Notes: generated by a model not told the origin, from the letters alone. 64,000 nt of DNA from Bacteroides graminisolvens DSM 19988 = JCM 15093 (GCF_000428125.1 NZ_KE386628.1:1386-65385); one strand, 5' to 3'; shown: positions 18,067 to 27,428, counted from the stretch's first letter. Numbers and translations are program-made.

Positions 18067-20106
18067 ATGAAGAAAATCTGTTTGTGGTTGTTTGTCTTCA
18101 CCCTGGCCGCTTTGAACCTGCAAGCGCAGATCAAAGAACCGGTGAAGTTCAAAACCTCCTTTAAAAGTATATCGCCAACCGAAGCCGAAATCATATTTTC
18201 GGGTACCATTGACAACGGCTGGCATGTATATTCAACCAATCTGCCCGATGGCGGTCCCATATCGGCTACGTTCAATGTAGATAAGCAACAAGGCGTTCAG
18301 CCTGTGGGTAAGTTTCAGGCAAAGGGAAAAGAAATAAGTACCTTCGATAAACTGTTTGAAATGCAGGTGCGTTACTTTTCGCACGCCGTTCAGTTTGTGC
18401 AGAAAGTAAAGATTACCGGTGCTACTTACCACATAGAAGGATACCTGGAGTACGGCGCATGCGACGACGAAAGTTGTCTGCCCCCCACACAAGTTCCTTT
18501 CAAGTTTTCGGGTAAGGGCGTAGAAGGTGGTGCGCAAACCTCATCGACTACAGCGGCCGATAAAACCACGCAAGCCACCGATGAAGCAGCTGCTGCTACT
18601 GTTGCGCTGAACGTTGACTCACTGAAGAACGTAAATGACAGCAGCTCCGTTGCTGCCGTTGCAGTGGGAACTACCGATCTTTGGGCGCCTGTTATCAATG
18701 AATTGCATGCTTTTGGCGAAACCACATCGCAACAAGACATGTCGTGGATTTACATTTTCATTACCGGCTTTCTGGGCGGACTACTCGCACTGTTTACTCC
18801 CTGCGTGTGGCCTATCATTCCTATGACGGTAAGCTTTTTCCTCAAACGTAGTAAGGACAAGAAAAAAGGAATTCGCGATGCGTGGACGTACGGTGCTTCT
18901 ATTGTGGTTATTTACGTAACGCTGGGATTAGCTATCACGCTGATCTTCGGTGCCAGTGCCTTGAACGCATTGTCGACCAATGCCGTGTTCAACATCCTCT
19001 TCTGCCTCATGTTGGTGGTCTTTGCCGCCTCTTTCTTCGGAGCCTTCGAAATAACGTTACCCTCTCGTTGGAGCAGCGCGGTTGACAGTAAGGCTGAGGC
19101 TACCAGTGGCTTGCTGAGTATTTTTCTGATGGCCTTTACCTTGTCGCTGGTTTCGTTTTCTTGCACCGGTCCCATCATTGGTTTTCTATTGGTGCAGGTG
19201 TCAACAACCGGCAGCATTGTAGCGCCCGCTATCGGAATGTTGGGCTTTGCCATTGCATTGGCTCTGCCGTTTACGCTTTTCGCCCTCTTCCCTTCGTGGT
19301 TGAAGTCCATGCCTAAATCGGGCGGATGGATGAATGTCATCAAAGTCACTTTGGGATTTCTGGAACTGGCCTTTGCACTCAAGTTCCTTTCCGTTGCCGA
19401 CCTGGCTTACGGTTGGGGAATCTTGGATCGTGAAACCTTCCTGGCATTGTGGATTGTGCTCTTTGCCCTGTTGGGATTCTACTTGCTGGGCAAAATCAAG
19501 TTCCCGCATGACGACGACGACACCCGCGTAAGCGTGCCCCGTTTCTTTATGGCTCTGGCTTCGCTTGCCTTTGCCATGTATATGGTTCCCGGTTTGTGGG
19601 GCGCACCGCTTAAAGCAGTCAGCGCCTTCTCGCCACCCTTGAAAACACAGGACTTTAACCTCTATACAAACGAAGTACATGCTAAGTTCGACGATTATGA
19701 CGCAGGCATGGAGTATGCCCGCCGAAACGGCAAGCCCGTGATGCTCGACTTTACCGGATACGGATGCGTGAACTGTCGTAAAATGGAGTTGGCTGTGTGG
19801 ACAGACCCAACGGTAAGTAACTTGATTCAGAACGATTACGTGCTGATTACGTTGTACGTGGATAACAAAACCAAACTGCCCGAGCCGATTAAGGTGACGG
19901 AAAACGGAACCGAACGTACGCTGCGCACATTGGGCGACCGGTGGAGTTACCTGCAACGCGTGAAGTTTGGTGCCAATGCCCAACCGTTCTATGTGTTGAT
20001 TGATAACGAAGGAAAGCCGTTGAACAAATCGTATGCATACGATGAAGACATCAGCAAATATGTAGACTTCCTCCGAACAGGACTAGATAACTACCGAAAG
20101 AAATAA
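18067..20106 (+). CDS. dsbD: Thiol:disulfide interchange protein DsbD-like
   Basis: 679 residues. It has a signal peptide (cleavage near LQAQ), an N-terminal DsbD alpha-like immunoglobulin-type domain (about 25-155), a low-complexity Ala/Thr linker (about 160-210), a transmembrane DsbD/CcdA core of about eight segments (about 225-535; FTPCVWP and SCTGP carry its two cysteines), and a C-terminal thioredoxin-like domain with C567-V-N-C570. It carries electrons from cytoplasmic thioredoxin across the membrane to periplasmic disulfides. A strong hairpin follows the stop. Confidence 0.93.
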   Translation: MKKICLWLFVFTLAALNLQAQIKEPVKFKTSFKSISPTEAEIIFSGTIDNGWHVYSTNLPDGGPISATFNVDKQQGVQPVGKFQAKGKEISTFDKLFEMQVRYFSHAVQFVQKVKITGATYHIEGYLEYGACDDESCLPPTQVPFKFSGKGVEGGAQTSSTTAADKTTQATDEAAAATVALNVDSLKNVNDSSSVAAVAVGTTDLWAPVINELHAFGETTSQQDMSWIYIFITGFLGGLLALFTPCVWPIIPMTVSFFLKRSKDKKKGIRDAWTYGASIVVIYVTLGLAITLIFGASALNALSTNAVFNILFCLMLVVFAASFFGAFEITLPSRWSSAVDSKAEATSGLLSIFLMAFTLSLVSFSCTGPIIGFLLVQVSTTGSIVAPAIGMLGFAIALALPFTLFALFPSWLKSMPKSGGWMNVIKVTLGFLELAFALKFLSVADLAYGWGILDRETFLALWIVLFALLGFYLLGKIKFPHDDDDTRVSVPRFFMALASLAFAMYMVPGLWGAPLKAVSAFSPPLKTQDFNLYTNEVHAKFDDYDAGMEYARRNGKPVMLDFTGYGCVNCRKMELAVWTDPTVSNLIQNDYVLITLYVDNKTKLPEPIKVTENGTERTLRTLGDRWSYLQRVKFGANAQPFYVLIDNEGKPLNKSYAYDEDISKYVDFLRTGLDNYRKK

Positions 20107-20129
20107 ATATTCGGTTACCTATCAGAAAA

Positions 20130-20178
20130 CAGAAATGCTCGGCCAGATAAACTTTGGTCGGGCATTTCTGCTTTTGTT
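20130..20178 (+). terminator. Terminator of dsbD
   Basis: The stem CAGAAATGC...GCATTTCTG is extended inward by partly wobble pairing (CGGCCA/TGGTCG) and followed by CTTTTGTT. Confidence 0.7.
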
Positions 20179-20191
20179 AAATAAATATGTT

Positions 20192-20199
20192 TACTTTTG
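20192..20199 (+). promoter_or_regulatory. Promoter -7 box of the thioesterase gene
   Basis: TACTTTTG lies 29 nt before the ATG at 20229, with TTTTG about 15 nt upstream inside the dsbD terminator tail. Confidence 0.45.
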
Positions 20200-20228
20200 C
20201 AATACAGCCAGTTTAAATACAACATAAC

Positions 20229-20744
20229 ATGAAGAAGATTATAAACCCCTGGAAAGGAAAAGAGGGATACAATTGTTTTGGTTGTGCCCCCGCTAACCCC
20301 GTAGGTGTGAAAATGGAATTTTACGAAGACGGAGACGATATTGTGAGCCAATGGCATCTGCAAGCCAATTATCAAGGTTGGATTAATACATTGCATGGAG
20401 GCATACAGTCGGTTTTGCTCGACGAAATCTGCGCATGGACTATTCTGCGCAAGCTGCAAACGACCGGTGTCACTTCCAAGATGGAGACTCGTTACCTCAA
20501 ATCGGTCGACACTACAGATGAGTACGTGCTATTGCGCGCACGCATCAGCGAAAAGAAACGCAATATTATATTGGTGGAGGCCGAGCTTTATAACCAGAAA
20601 GGAGAGGTATGCACCAAAGCACTCTGCACTTATTTCACTTTCTCGCAAGAAAAAGCGAAGGAAATGCACTTCCACGGCTGCGATGTAGAAGACAAAGAGC
20701 TAGAATTACCCCTATTTACTAACGATTCCTCATTAAATAAATGA
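20229..20744 (+). CDS. PaaI-family thioesterase (hotdog fold)
   Basis: 171 residues. The segment NTLHGGIQSVLLDEICAWTIL matches the hotdog-fold signature HGG-x(n)-DE, and the N-terminus has a CFGCAPANP motif seen in a PaaI-like subgroup. It probably hydrolyses an acyl-CoA thioester. The acyl group is unknown. The gene is monocistronic between the dsbD terminator and the his promoter. Confidence 0.82.
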   Translation: MKKIINPWKGKEGYNCFGCAPANPVGVKMEFYEDGDDIVSQWHLQANYQGWINTLHGGIQSVLLDEICAWTILRKLQTTGVTSKMETRYLKSVDTTDEYVLLRARISEKKRNIILVEAELYNQKGEVCTKALCTYFTFSQEKAKEMHFHGCDVEDKELELPLFTNDSSLNK

Positions 20745-20759
20745 TTTTTGTGATAAATC

Positions 20760-20791
20760 TTTGGTGGTTTAAAAGAAATGCTTTAATTTTG
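20760..20791 (+). promoter_or_regulatory. Promoter of the his operon
   Basis: TTTG (20760-20763), a 20-nt spacer and TAATTTTG (20784-20791). The expected transcript start is around 20798, just before the leader peptide. Confidence 0.65.
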
Positions 20792-20811
20792 TCGCTGTAA
20801 ACAATAGAAAT

Positions 20812-20856
20812 ATGAGATATACAACTACACATCATCATCATTCTCCTGGCGAATAA
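20812..20856 (+). CDS. hisL: his operon leader peptide
   Basis: A 14-codon ORF, MRYTTTHHHHSPGE, with four consecutive CAT histidine codons. It lies between the his promoter and a terminator hairpin ahead of hisG. This is the layout of a transcription attenuator: when charged tRNA-His is short, the ribosome stalls on the His codons and the terminator fails to form. It is too short for normal gene calling. Confidence 0.85.
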   Translation: MRYTTTHHHHSPGE

Positions 20857-20896
20857 CTCGGTGGGCGTGTATGATTTTGTCTAGAAATGATATAGT

Positions 20897-20927
20897 AAGG
20901 CTTGCCGGTAAGGTGAGCCTTTTTTTA
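20897..20927 (+). terminator. Attenuator terminator of the his operon
   Basis: A 10-bp stem (AAGGCTTGCC / GGTGAGCCTT, two G-T wobbles, loop GGTAA) is followed by seven T residues, 41 nt after the leader stop and 38 nt before hisG. The sequence between leader and hairpin could form the alternative antiterminator. Confidence 0.82.
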
Positions 20928-20964
20928 TTCCCATAGGTAATATAAATTAGAAAAAGATAGAATT

Positions 20965-21816
20965 ATGTTAAGAATTGCAGTACAGGCCAAAGGCCGTCTT
21001 TTCGAAGAAACAATGGCTCTTCTCGAAGAGTCGGACATCAAGTTAAGCTCTTCCAAACGCACCCTGCTGGTGCAGTCGACCAACTTCCCCGTAGAAGTTT
21101 TATTCCTTCGTGACGATGATATTCCCCAATCGGTGGCAACCGGTGTGGCCGACATCGGCATTGTGGGAGAAAACGAGTACGTAGAGAAGGAAGAAGACGC
21201 GGTAATCATTAAACGTTTGGGGTTCAGCAAGTGCCGCCTCTCGCTGGCTATTCCCAAAGACATTGATTACCCCGGTTTGCAATGGTTTGATAACAAGAAA
21301 ATAGCGACTTCTTATCCCGTTATCCTCAAGAAACACATGCAGGCCAACGGCATCAAAGCCGAAGTGCACGTTATTACCGGATCGGTTGAAGTGGCACCCG
21401 GCATCGGATTGGCCGACGCTATTTTCGATATCGTTAGTTCGGGTTCTACGTTGGTGAGCAACCGGTTGAAGGAAGTGGAAGTTATTATGAAGTCGGAAGC
21501 ACTGCTTATTGCCAACAAAGAGCTGAGCGAAGAGAAGAAAGAAGTGCTCAACGAATTGCTTTTCCGTATGGACGCAGTGAAAACAGCAGAAGATAAGAAA
21601 TACGTGCTGATGAACGCCCCCAAAGAAAAACTCAATGAAATTATTGACGTACTGCCGGGAATGAAGAGTCCCACGGTGATGCCTCTGGCACAAGAAGGCT
21701 GGTGCTCGGTGCACACTGTGCTCGACGAGAAACGTTTCTGGGAAATCATCGGCAAGCTCAAAGCCCTTGGCGCCGAAGGTATTCTGGTATTACCCATTGA
21801 AAAGATGATTTTGTAA
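20965..21816 (+). CDS. hisG: ATP phosphoribosyltransferase, long form
   Basis: 283 residues, the length of the long hexameric HisG that has its own C-terminal regulatory (ACT-like) domain and needs no HisZ. It joins ATP and PRPP in the first step of histidine synthesis. Motifs include RLFEE near the start, GVADIGIVGENEY and the phosphoribosyl-binding DIVSSGSTL. It is the first gene after the attenuator. Confidence 0.95.
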   Translation: MLRIAVQAKGRLFEETMALLEESDIKLSSSKRTLLVQSTNFPVEVLFLRDDDIPQSVATGVADIGIVGENEYVEKEEDAVIIKRLGFSKCRLSLAIPKDIDYPGLQWFDNKKIATSYPVILKKHMQANGIKAEVHVITGSVEVAPGIGLADAIFDIVSSGSTLVSNRLKEVEVIMKSEALLIANKELSEEKKEVLNELLFRMDAVKTAEDKKYVLMNAPKEKLNEIIDVLPGMKSPTVMPLAQEGWCSVHTVLDEKRFWEIIGKLKALGAEGILVLPIEKMIL

Positions 21817-21837
21817 CCCCCCGTCAAACCAACTGTT

Positions 21838-23127
21838 ATGATACTGATTAACTATCCCCCGAGGGAACAATGGGCCGAGATACTCCGCCGCCCGGCACTC
21901 GACACGGAAAACCTCTTCGATACCGTTCGGAGCATCATCGATAGAGTGAGAGCCGAAGGCGACAAGGCGGTGCTCGACTACGAAGCCCGGTTCGACAAAG
22001 TGGAGCTTGCTTCGCTGGCCGTAACCGAAGAAGAGATGCAAGAAGCCGTTGAGGCTGTGGGAGTGGAGCTGAAAGCAGCCATCTACCTGGCACAAAAGAA
22101 TATAGAGACGTTTCACGCTGCCCAACGCTTCACCGGCAAAAAGGTGGAAACCATGGAAGGCGTTACTTGCTGGCAAAAGGCAGTGGGCATTGAGAAAGTA
22201 GGCTTATACATACCCGGCGGCACCGCACCGCTATTTTCTACCGTACTCATGCTTGCCGTTCCCGCTAAACTGGCCGGATGCAAAGAAATCGTTCTGTGCA
22301 GTCCCCCGGGAAAAGACGGGAAAATACACCCCGCCGTACTCTTTGCCGCACGTGTGGCAGGAGTGAGCAAAATCTACAAAGCCGGAGGAGTGCAGGCCAT
22401 TGCCGCCATGGCATACGGAACAGAAAGCATACCGAAAGTATACAAGATATTCGGTCCCGGCAACCAATACGTTACCGCTGCCAAGCAATTGGTGAGTTTG
22501 CGCGACGTAGCCATTGACATGCCCGCAGGCCCTTCAGAAGTAGAAGTGCTGGCCGATGAAACCGCCAACCCCGTCTTTGTAGCGGCCGACCTCCTGTCGC
22601 AGGCAGAGCACGGTGCAGACAGTCAGGCCCTGCTCATCACCACTTCAGAGAAGCTACAAAAAGAAGTGATGTACGAGGTAGAACGCCAGTTGGGCTACCT
22701 TCCCCGTCGTGACATAGCCGCCAAAGCCCTCGAAAACAGCAAGCTGATTGTGGTGAAGGATACGGAAGAAGCCTTGCAGATGACCAACGAATACGCCCCC
22801 GAGCACCTCATCATTCAAACAACCGATTACCACCAATTGGCAGAACGAGTGACCAATGCCGGTTCTGTGTTCCTCGGTCCGCTCTCGCCCGAAAGCGCAG
22901 GCGACTATGCGTCGGGCACCAATCACACCCTGCCTACCAACGGATACGCCAAGGCATATAGCGGAGTGAGCCTCGACAGCTTCATCCGTAAGATTACTTT
23001 TCAGGAGATATTGCCGCAGGGCATGTGTGCCATCGGACCGGCCATCGAAGTCATGGCGGCCAACGAACAGCTCGATGCACACAAAAATGCCGTTACCGTG
23101 CGATTAAACAGTATAAGGAAACAATAA
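21838..23127 (+). CDS. hisD: Histidinol dehydrogenase
   Basis: 429 residues, normal length. It oxidises histidinol to histidine in two NAD-dependent steps and binds zinc. The signature region GPSEVEVLADETANP, the GPGNQYVTAAK motif and the catalytic EHL segment (EYAPEHL) are present. Gap of 21 nt after hisG. Confidence 0.96.
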   Translation: MILINYPPREQWAEILRRPALDTENLFDTVRSIIDRVRAEGDKAVLDYEARFDKVELASLAVTEEEMQEAVEAVGVELKAAIYLAQKNIETFHAAQRFTGKKVETMEGVTCWQKAVGIEKVGLYIPGGTAPLFSTVLMLAVPAKLAGCKEIVLCSPPGKDGKIHPAVLFAARVAGVSKIYKAGGVQAIAAMAYGTESIPKVYKIFGPGNQYVTAAKQLVSLRDVAIDMPAGPSEVEVLADETANPVFVAADLLSQAEHGADSQALLITTSEKLQKEVMYEVERQLGYLPRRDIAAKALENSKLIVVKDTEEALQMTNEYAPEHLIIQTTDYHQLAERVTNAGSVFLGPLSPESAGDYASGTNHTLPTNGYAKAYSGVSLDSFIRKITFQEILPQGMCAIGPAIEVMAANEQLDAHKNAVTVRLNSIRKQ

Positions 23128-23139
23128 ATCAGCCAAACG

Positions 23140-24180
23140 ATGAAGACATTAAAAGAACTGACACGTCCCAATATATGGGCATTAAAGCCCTATTCTTCCG
23201 CGCGCGACGAGTACAACGGAGCCGCAGCATCGGTCTTTCTCGATGCCAACGAAAACCCGTACAACCTGCCGCACAACCGCTATCCCGACCCGCTTCAACG
23301 TGATTTGAAGGCAGAACTGACCCGAATCAAGCAGGTGAAGGCCGAGAACATCTTCCTGGGAAACGGAAGCGACGAAGCAATCGACTTGGTCTTTCGCGCT
23401 TTTTGTGAACCGGGAGTGGACAACGTAGTGGCCATTGATCCTACTTACGGCATGTATAAAGTGTGTGCGGATGTGAATAACGTGGAGTACCGCAAGGTGT
23501 TGCTCGATGATGCGTTTCAGTTTACGGCCGACGCACTGCTGGCAGCGACCGACGAACATACTAAACTCATCTTTCTCTGCTCGCCCAACAACCCCACAGG
23601 AAATGATTTGCTTCGCTCGGAAATAGAAAAGACATTGGCAGCTTTCAGCGGACTGGTTATTATCGATGAGGCGTACAACGACTTCTCGTCGGCCCCTTCT
23701 TTCTTGCAACAGCTCGATAAATACCCCAATCTGGTGGTGTTTCAAACCTTCTCGAAGGCATGGGGTTGCGCAGCCATCCGTCTGGGCATGGCGTTTGCTT
23801 CGGCAGAGATTATCAGCATCTTCAATAAAATAAAGTATCCCTATAACGTGAATCAGCTAACACAACAGCAGGCGCTGAGCATGTTACAACGATACGATGA
23901 GATTGAGGGATGGGTAAAGGAACTGATAGCGGAGCGGGGCCGACTGATGGATGCTTTCTCTACACTGACTTGTGTGAAGGAGATTTTCCCGTCGGATGCC
24001 AACTTCTTCCTGGCACGCGTAACCGATGCCAGTGCCATTTACAATTACCTGGTGGCAAAGGGCATCATTGTGCGCAACCGCAGTTCCATTTCTCTTTGCG
24101 GCAACTGCCTGCGCGTTACGGTGGGCACGCCGGCCGAAAACAAAACTTTGCTGGAGGCTTTGCAGGTTTACGGCAATTAA
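23140..24180 (+). CDS. hisC: Histidinol-phosphate aminotransferase
   Basis: 346 residues, fold-type I PLP enzyme. SPNNPTGN and the PLP-lysine motif [13 protein letters not shown] are clear, with DEAYNDF for the PLP pyridine contact. It converts imidazole-acetol phosphate to histidinol phosphate. It starts 12 nt after hisD. Confidence 0.95.
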   Translation: MKTLKELTRPNIWALKPYSSARDEYNGAAASVFLDANENPYNLPHNRYPDPLQRDLKAELTRIKQVKAENIFLGNGSDEAIDLVFRAFCEPGVDNVVAIDPTYGMYKVCADVNNVEYRKVLLDDAFQFTADALLAATDEHTKLIFLCSPNNPTGNDLLRSEIEKTLAAFSGLVIIDEAYNDFSSAPSFLQQLDKYPNLVVFQTFSKAWGCAAIRLGMAFASAEIISIFNKIKYPYNVNQLTQQQALSMLQRYDEIEGWVKELIAERGRLMDAFSTLTCVKEIFPSDANFFLARVTDASAIYNYLVAKGIIVRNRSSISLCGNCLRVTVGTPAENKTLLEALQVYGN

Positions 24181-24192
24181 TCGTTTCATGAT

Positions 24193-25317
24193 ATGAAGAA
24201 AAAAGTACTGTTTATAGATAGAGACGGCACGCTCGTAGTGGAGCCGCCCGTTGATTATCAGCTGGATTCGCTGGAGAAACTGGAGTTTTATCCCAAGGTG
24301 TTTCGAAACCTGAGCTTCATTCGCAGCAAGCTCGACTTTGAATTTGTGATGGTAACGAACCAAGACGGACTGGGCACGGCTTCTTTTCCCGAGGAGACGT
24401 TTTGGCCGGCGCACAACCTGATGCTCAAAACGTTGGAAGGCGAGGGCATTGTGTTCGATGATATATTGATTGATCGCAGTATGCCGGCCGACAATGCGCC
24501 GACGCGTAAGCCGCGCACGGGCATGCTGACTGCCTACCTCAATAATGATGATTATGATTTAGCCGGAAGTTTCGTGATTGGCGATCGGGCTACGGATGTG
24601 GAGCTGGCTCGCAACCTCGGCTGTCGGGCCATCTTCCTGCAAGATTCTACGGAATCTCTTCGGGAGAAAGGACTTGAGGCGGTCTGCGCTTTGGCAACAA
24701 CCAACTGGGATCGGATAGCGGAGTTCCTCTTTGCCGGTGAGCGCAAGGCGGAAGTGCGCCGCACAACCAAGGAAACGGATATAGCGGTCTCCTTGAATCT
24801 CGACGGGCACGGGAATTGCAACATCACTACCGGACTGGGTTTCTTTGACCACATGCTGGAACAGATTGGTAAGCACTCGGGCATGGATCTAACCATCAAC
24901 GTGAAAGGTGATTTGGAGGTGGACGAGCACCACACCATTGAGGATACGGCCATTGCATTGGGCGATTGTTTGTATCAGGCGCTGGGCAGCAAGCGTGGCA
25001 TTGAGCGTTACGGTTATGCTTTGCCTATGGATGATTGCTTGTGCCAGGTATGTCTTGACTTTGGCGGTCGCCCGTGGCTGGTATGGGATGCCGAGTTCCA
25101 CCGCGAAAAGATTGGTGAGATGCCTACGGAAATGTTCCTGCATTTCTTTAAATCGCTGAGCGATGCCGCCCGCATGAACCTGAACATCAAAGCCGAGGGA
25201 CAGAATGAACATCACAAGATTGAGGGAATCTTCAAGGCGCTGGCGCGTGCTTTGAAGATGGCCATCAGGCGAGATATTTATAACTTTGAACTACCCAGTT
25301 CCAAAGGCGTGCTTTAG
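24193..25317 (+). CDS. hisB: Bifunctional histidinol-phosphatase / imidazoleglycerol-phosphate dehydratase
   Basis: 374 residues. The N-terminal HAD domain (about 1-165) has the DRDGT motif at its start and [10 protein letters not shown], giving histidinol-phosphate phosphatase. The C-terminal domain (about 180-374) is IGP dehydratase with the metal-binding [20 protein letters not shown] and NEHHKIEG motifs. The fusion is the same arrangement as in E. coli. It is the last his gene seen here; hisH, hisA, hisF and hisIE are not in the window. Confidence 0.96.
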   Translation: MKKKVLFIDRDGTLVVEPPVDYQLDSLEKLEFYPKVFRNLSFIRSKLDFEFVMVTNQDGLGTASFPEETFWPAHNLMLKTLEGEGIVFDDILIDRSMPADNAPTRKPRTGMLTAYLNNDDYDLAGSFVIGDRATDVELARNLGCRAIFLQDSTESLREKGLEAVCALATTNWDRIAEFLFAGERKAEVRRTTKETDIAVSLNLDGHGNCNITTGLGFFDHMLEQIGKHSGMDLTINVKGDLEVDEHHTIEDTAIALGDCLYQALGSKRGIERYGYALPMDDCLCQVCLDFGGRPWLVWDAEFHREKIGEMPTEMFLHFFKSLSDAARMNLNIKAEGQNEHHKIEGIFKALARALKMAIRRDIYNFELPSSKGVL

Positions 25318-25350
25318 GCGAATTAAAAGATAAAATAAAAGGCCAAACAC

Positions 25351-25381
25351 TTGACTTTGGTTATATAATGTATTATCTTTG
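25351..25381 (+). promoter_or_regulatory. Promoter of a short non-coding transcript
   Basis: TTG (25351-25353), a 20-nt spacer and TATCTTTG (25374-25381) match the consensus well. No start codon with a sizeable frame follows before the terminator about 40 nt downstream. Confidence 0.6.
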
Positions 25382-25387
25382 TCAACA

Positions 25388-25452
25388 TAATCCTATAGTA
25401 CATTCAATTTATTATAGGCGTAAAGGCAGGAGCTCCAACTCCTGCCTTTTTT
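25388..25452 (+). ncRNA. Candidate small RNA of about 65 nt
   Basis: A strong promoter ends at 25381 and a strong terminator ends at 25452, with no coding frame of note between them. The predicted transcript would have a 5' hairpin (CCTATA...TATAGG, 25392-25397 with 25414-25419) and the terminator hairpin at its 3' end. This is the form of a small regulatory RNA. The target is unknown. An alternative is the leader of a gene that has been lost, or read-through protection after hisB. Confidence 0.5.
25422..25452 (+). terminator. Intrinsic terminator
   Basis: AAAGGCAGGAG / CTCCTGCCTTT form an 11-bp perfect stem with a 6-nt loop (CTCCAA), and a T-run follows. Confidence 0.85.
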
Positions 25453-25458
25453 CGTTTT

Positions 25459-25650
25459 GCACGGTTCATTTTTTCTCCCGGACGGTTGCTTATTCCCATT
25501 TGCACGGTAGCAAAAGGTCCGCGACAAACCGTCTCACGGCCAAGAGACGGTTTGTCATGACCCAAAAGACGGTTTCTCTTTTGAAATTGCTCGTTATCTT
25601 TTTCCAATCGGCCGTTATGTTTTTCAAAAAGTTGGTTATGTTTTGCCCAA
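25459..25650. repeat. Degenerate 21-bp tandem repeats with a 13-bp inverted repeat
   Basis: Between the candidate sRNA and the DUF4268 gene, units of about 21 bp beginning (G)ACGGTT or GGTTATG recur about eight times with drift. A 13-bp perfect palindrome (25523-25535 with 25544-25556, 8-nt loop) sits in the middle. On the minus strand the phase is kept open from a GTG at 25664 to 25404 (86 codons) and encodes heptads such as KHNQLFE, KHNGRLE, KDNEQFQ and KRNRLLG, which would form a coiled coil. It may be a small coding gene, a decayed one, or non-coding repeats. The remaining 25651-25883 holds nothing recognised. Confidence 0.5.
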
Positions 25651-25883
25651 TTCTTCCTGATCACTTGCGCACGACTTCTGGTTAGTTAATAATATATAAA
25701 GTTGCTCTTGACAAGTTTTACCCTGTTTGTAAGCATTCGGAAATGATTTAAAGCGGCTTCGAGGTGGATGATTAGGGAGAACTGAACGTAACTTGCTGAA
25801 TGGCATTCAACGAGTTACAACAAAATAAGAATAAATCGAAACTTTAGCCTAATGATGTTGATTCCTCTTTCGATAATTTTGTC

Positions 25884-25891
25884 TAACTTTG
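25884..25891 (+). promoter_or_regulatory. Promoter -7 box of the DUF4268 gene
   Basis: TAACTTTG lies 41 nt before the ATG at 25933. No clear -33 element is seen. Confidence 0.45.
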
Positions 25892-25932
25892 TATAATAGC
25901 AAATTAAGTGTTGTCATAAATCTAATATTATA

Positions 25933-27069
25933 ATGTATTTGATAGATAAAACTCAGAATAGAATAAAGGAACTTGAAAAGAAAACCTTTTCTGAACTTGG
26001 ATTTAAAGAGAGGAAACATTTACAAGAATGGTTAGCTCATCAACCCACCGCTTTAGGAGAAGAATTACTGATAATACAAAAAGAATTCAATGGATTTAAC
26101 GATACGAATGAACGTTTGGATTTATTGGCTCTTGATAAGGAAGGAAACCTGGTGATAATAGAAAATAAATTAGATGACACTGGACGAGATGTTACGTGGC
26201 AAGTCTTGAAATATGCTTCATATTGCTCAACTTTGAATAAAGAACAAATACGTAATATCTATCAAGATTTCTTGGATAAAGAGAAATTTGGAGAAAAAGC
26301 AGAAGAAAATCTCGCTGATTTCTTTGAACAGGAATATGAAGATCTTTCCCTTAATAAACGTCAATCCCAGCGAGTTGTAATAGTTGCTGCTAATTTCAGA
26401 AAAGAGGTTACTTCTAATGTACTTTGGCTCTTAGATTATAAGCTAAGAATACAATGTTTCAAAGCGACCCCATTTGCATTAAATGATCAGTTGTTTTTAA
26501 CGATGGAACAAATCATCCCAACTAAGGATACGGAAGACTTTGTTATTAGTATGGCCGATAAAATGCAAGAAGAAATTTCTACGCAGGAGGGAATGAAAGA
26601 TAGGCATAAATTAAGACTTGAATTCTGGAGTAAACTGCTACCTAAACTTAAAGGTAAAACTTCTATTTATCAAAATGTTAGTCCTGCTAAAGATCATTGG
26701 TTGAATTCAGGCGGAACAGGTATTAGCGGGGTGCGATATTGTTTAGTCATAACGAAAGATTATGCAGCAGTTCAGATTGAATTTGCAAGATCTAACAAAG
26801 AAGAAAACAAGAAACTATACGATGAACTTATAAAAGATAAGGATTCCATAGAGAAACAATTTGGACATGAGCTTGAATGGAAACGTAACGATACGAAAAT
26901 CAGCAGTCAAGTATCTTATACTCTTAATGGCGTTAATATTTATACGCCTGAAGATTGGAATAAAGCTTTGTCGTTTATGGAAGTAAACATTATAAATCTA
27001 GAAAGAGCAATGCAAAAGCCGTTCAGAGAAATTAAAAAAGTACTAAGTATTAATGAAGAAGGTGACTGA
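25933..27069 (+). CDS. DUF4268 protein with a PD-(D/E)XK nuclease-like N-terminus
   Basis: 378 residues. The N-terminal half carries a restriction-endonuclease-like pattern: D63 (ERLDLLAL), then E77-N-K79 after a short beta hairpin, then QVLKYASY. The C-terminal half (about 225-350) is the DUF4268 region, with conserved EFWSKLLPKL and ending near MEVNIINLERAMQKP. Such proteins are found singly and in defence-like islands; the biochemical role is not settled, and nuclease activity here is inferred from the motif only. Base composition is more A/T-rich than the his genes, which fits transfer. Two short gene fragments follow. Confidence 0.75.
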   Translation: MYLIDKTQNRIKELEKKTFSELGFKERKHLQEWLAHQPTALGEELLIIQKEFNGFNDTNERLDLLALDKEGNLVIIENKLDDTGRDVTWQVLKYASYCSTLNKEQIRNIYQDFLDKEKFGEKAEENLADFFEQEYEDLSLNKRQSQRVVIVAANFRKEVTSNVLWLLDYKLRIQCFKATPFALNDQLFLTMEQIIPTKDTEDFVISMADKMQEEISTQEGMKDRHKLRLEFWSKLLPKLKGKTSIYQNVSPAKDHWLNSGGTGISGVRYCLVITKDYAAVQIEFARSNKEENKKLYDELIKDKDSIEKQFGHELEWKRNDTKISSQVSYTLNGVNIYTPEDWNKALSFMEVNIINLERAMQKPFREIKKVLSINEEGD

Positions 27070-27125
27070 TTCTAGTTATTAGCATGTTTTATTTGTTAAG
27101 TTTTAAATTGTAATACTAATAATGT

Positions 27126-27428
27126 ATGGGAGGCAATAGCTTGTATAATATACTTTCTTCTTTTCATGGAGTTAATGGTGAAGAAGACGATTTACTACCT
27201 CAATTTGCAGAGATAGCCCGTTATGTTTTGTCCGGAGGATACTTTCTAATTAATAACGAACGTAAAATCTATCTCATTGATATCGAATTTTATTATCATG
27301 AAGAAGGTTCGGAAGGTAAAAAGGTAAAAGATCCCATAATGTATCATACATACGATCATGAAAAGAATACCAAAAAGGTGAAGGAATCTAATAATGAGCT
27401 GCCATATTTTCCTCCTTATTCATCATAA
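27126..27428 (+). CDS. Short protein, probably a truncated gene
   Basis: 100 residues with no signal peptide. The sequence has ordered features (QFAEIARYVL, then LIDIEFYYHEEG, KDPIMYHTYDHEK, LPYFPP) and stops abruptly with PYSS. The pattern looks like the N-terminal part of a longer enzyme that would continue past the LPYFP segment, but I cannot name the family with certainty. The next gene begins on its last base (TAATG). It is probably a remnant. Confidence 0.45.
   Translation: MGGNSLYNILSSFHGVNGEEDDLLPQFAEIARYVLSGGYFLINNERKIYLIDIEFYYHEEGSEGKKVKDPIMYHTYDHEKNTKKVKESNNELPYFPPYSS

Noticed and set aside
19201..19983. 260-codon minus-strand frame over dsbD
   Set aside because: Shadow of dsbD with no recognisable features.
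25459..25650. CRISPR array
   Set aside because: Units are contiguous and drifting with no spacers and no cas genes nearby.
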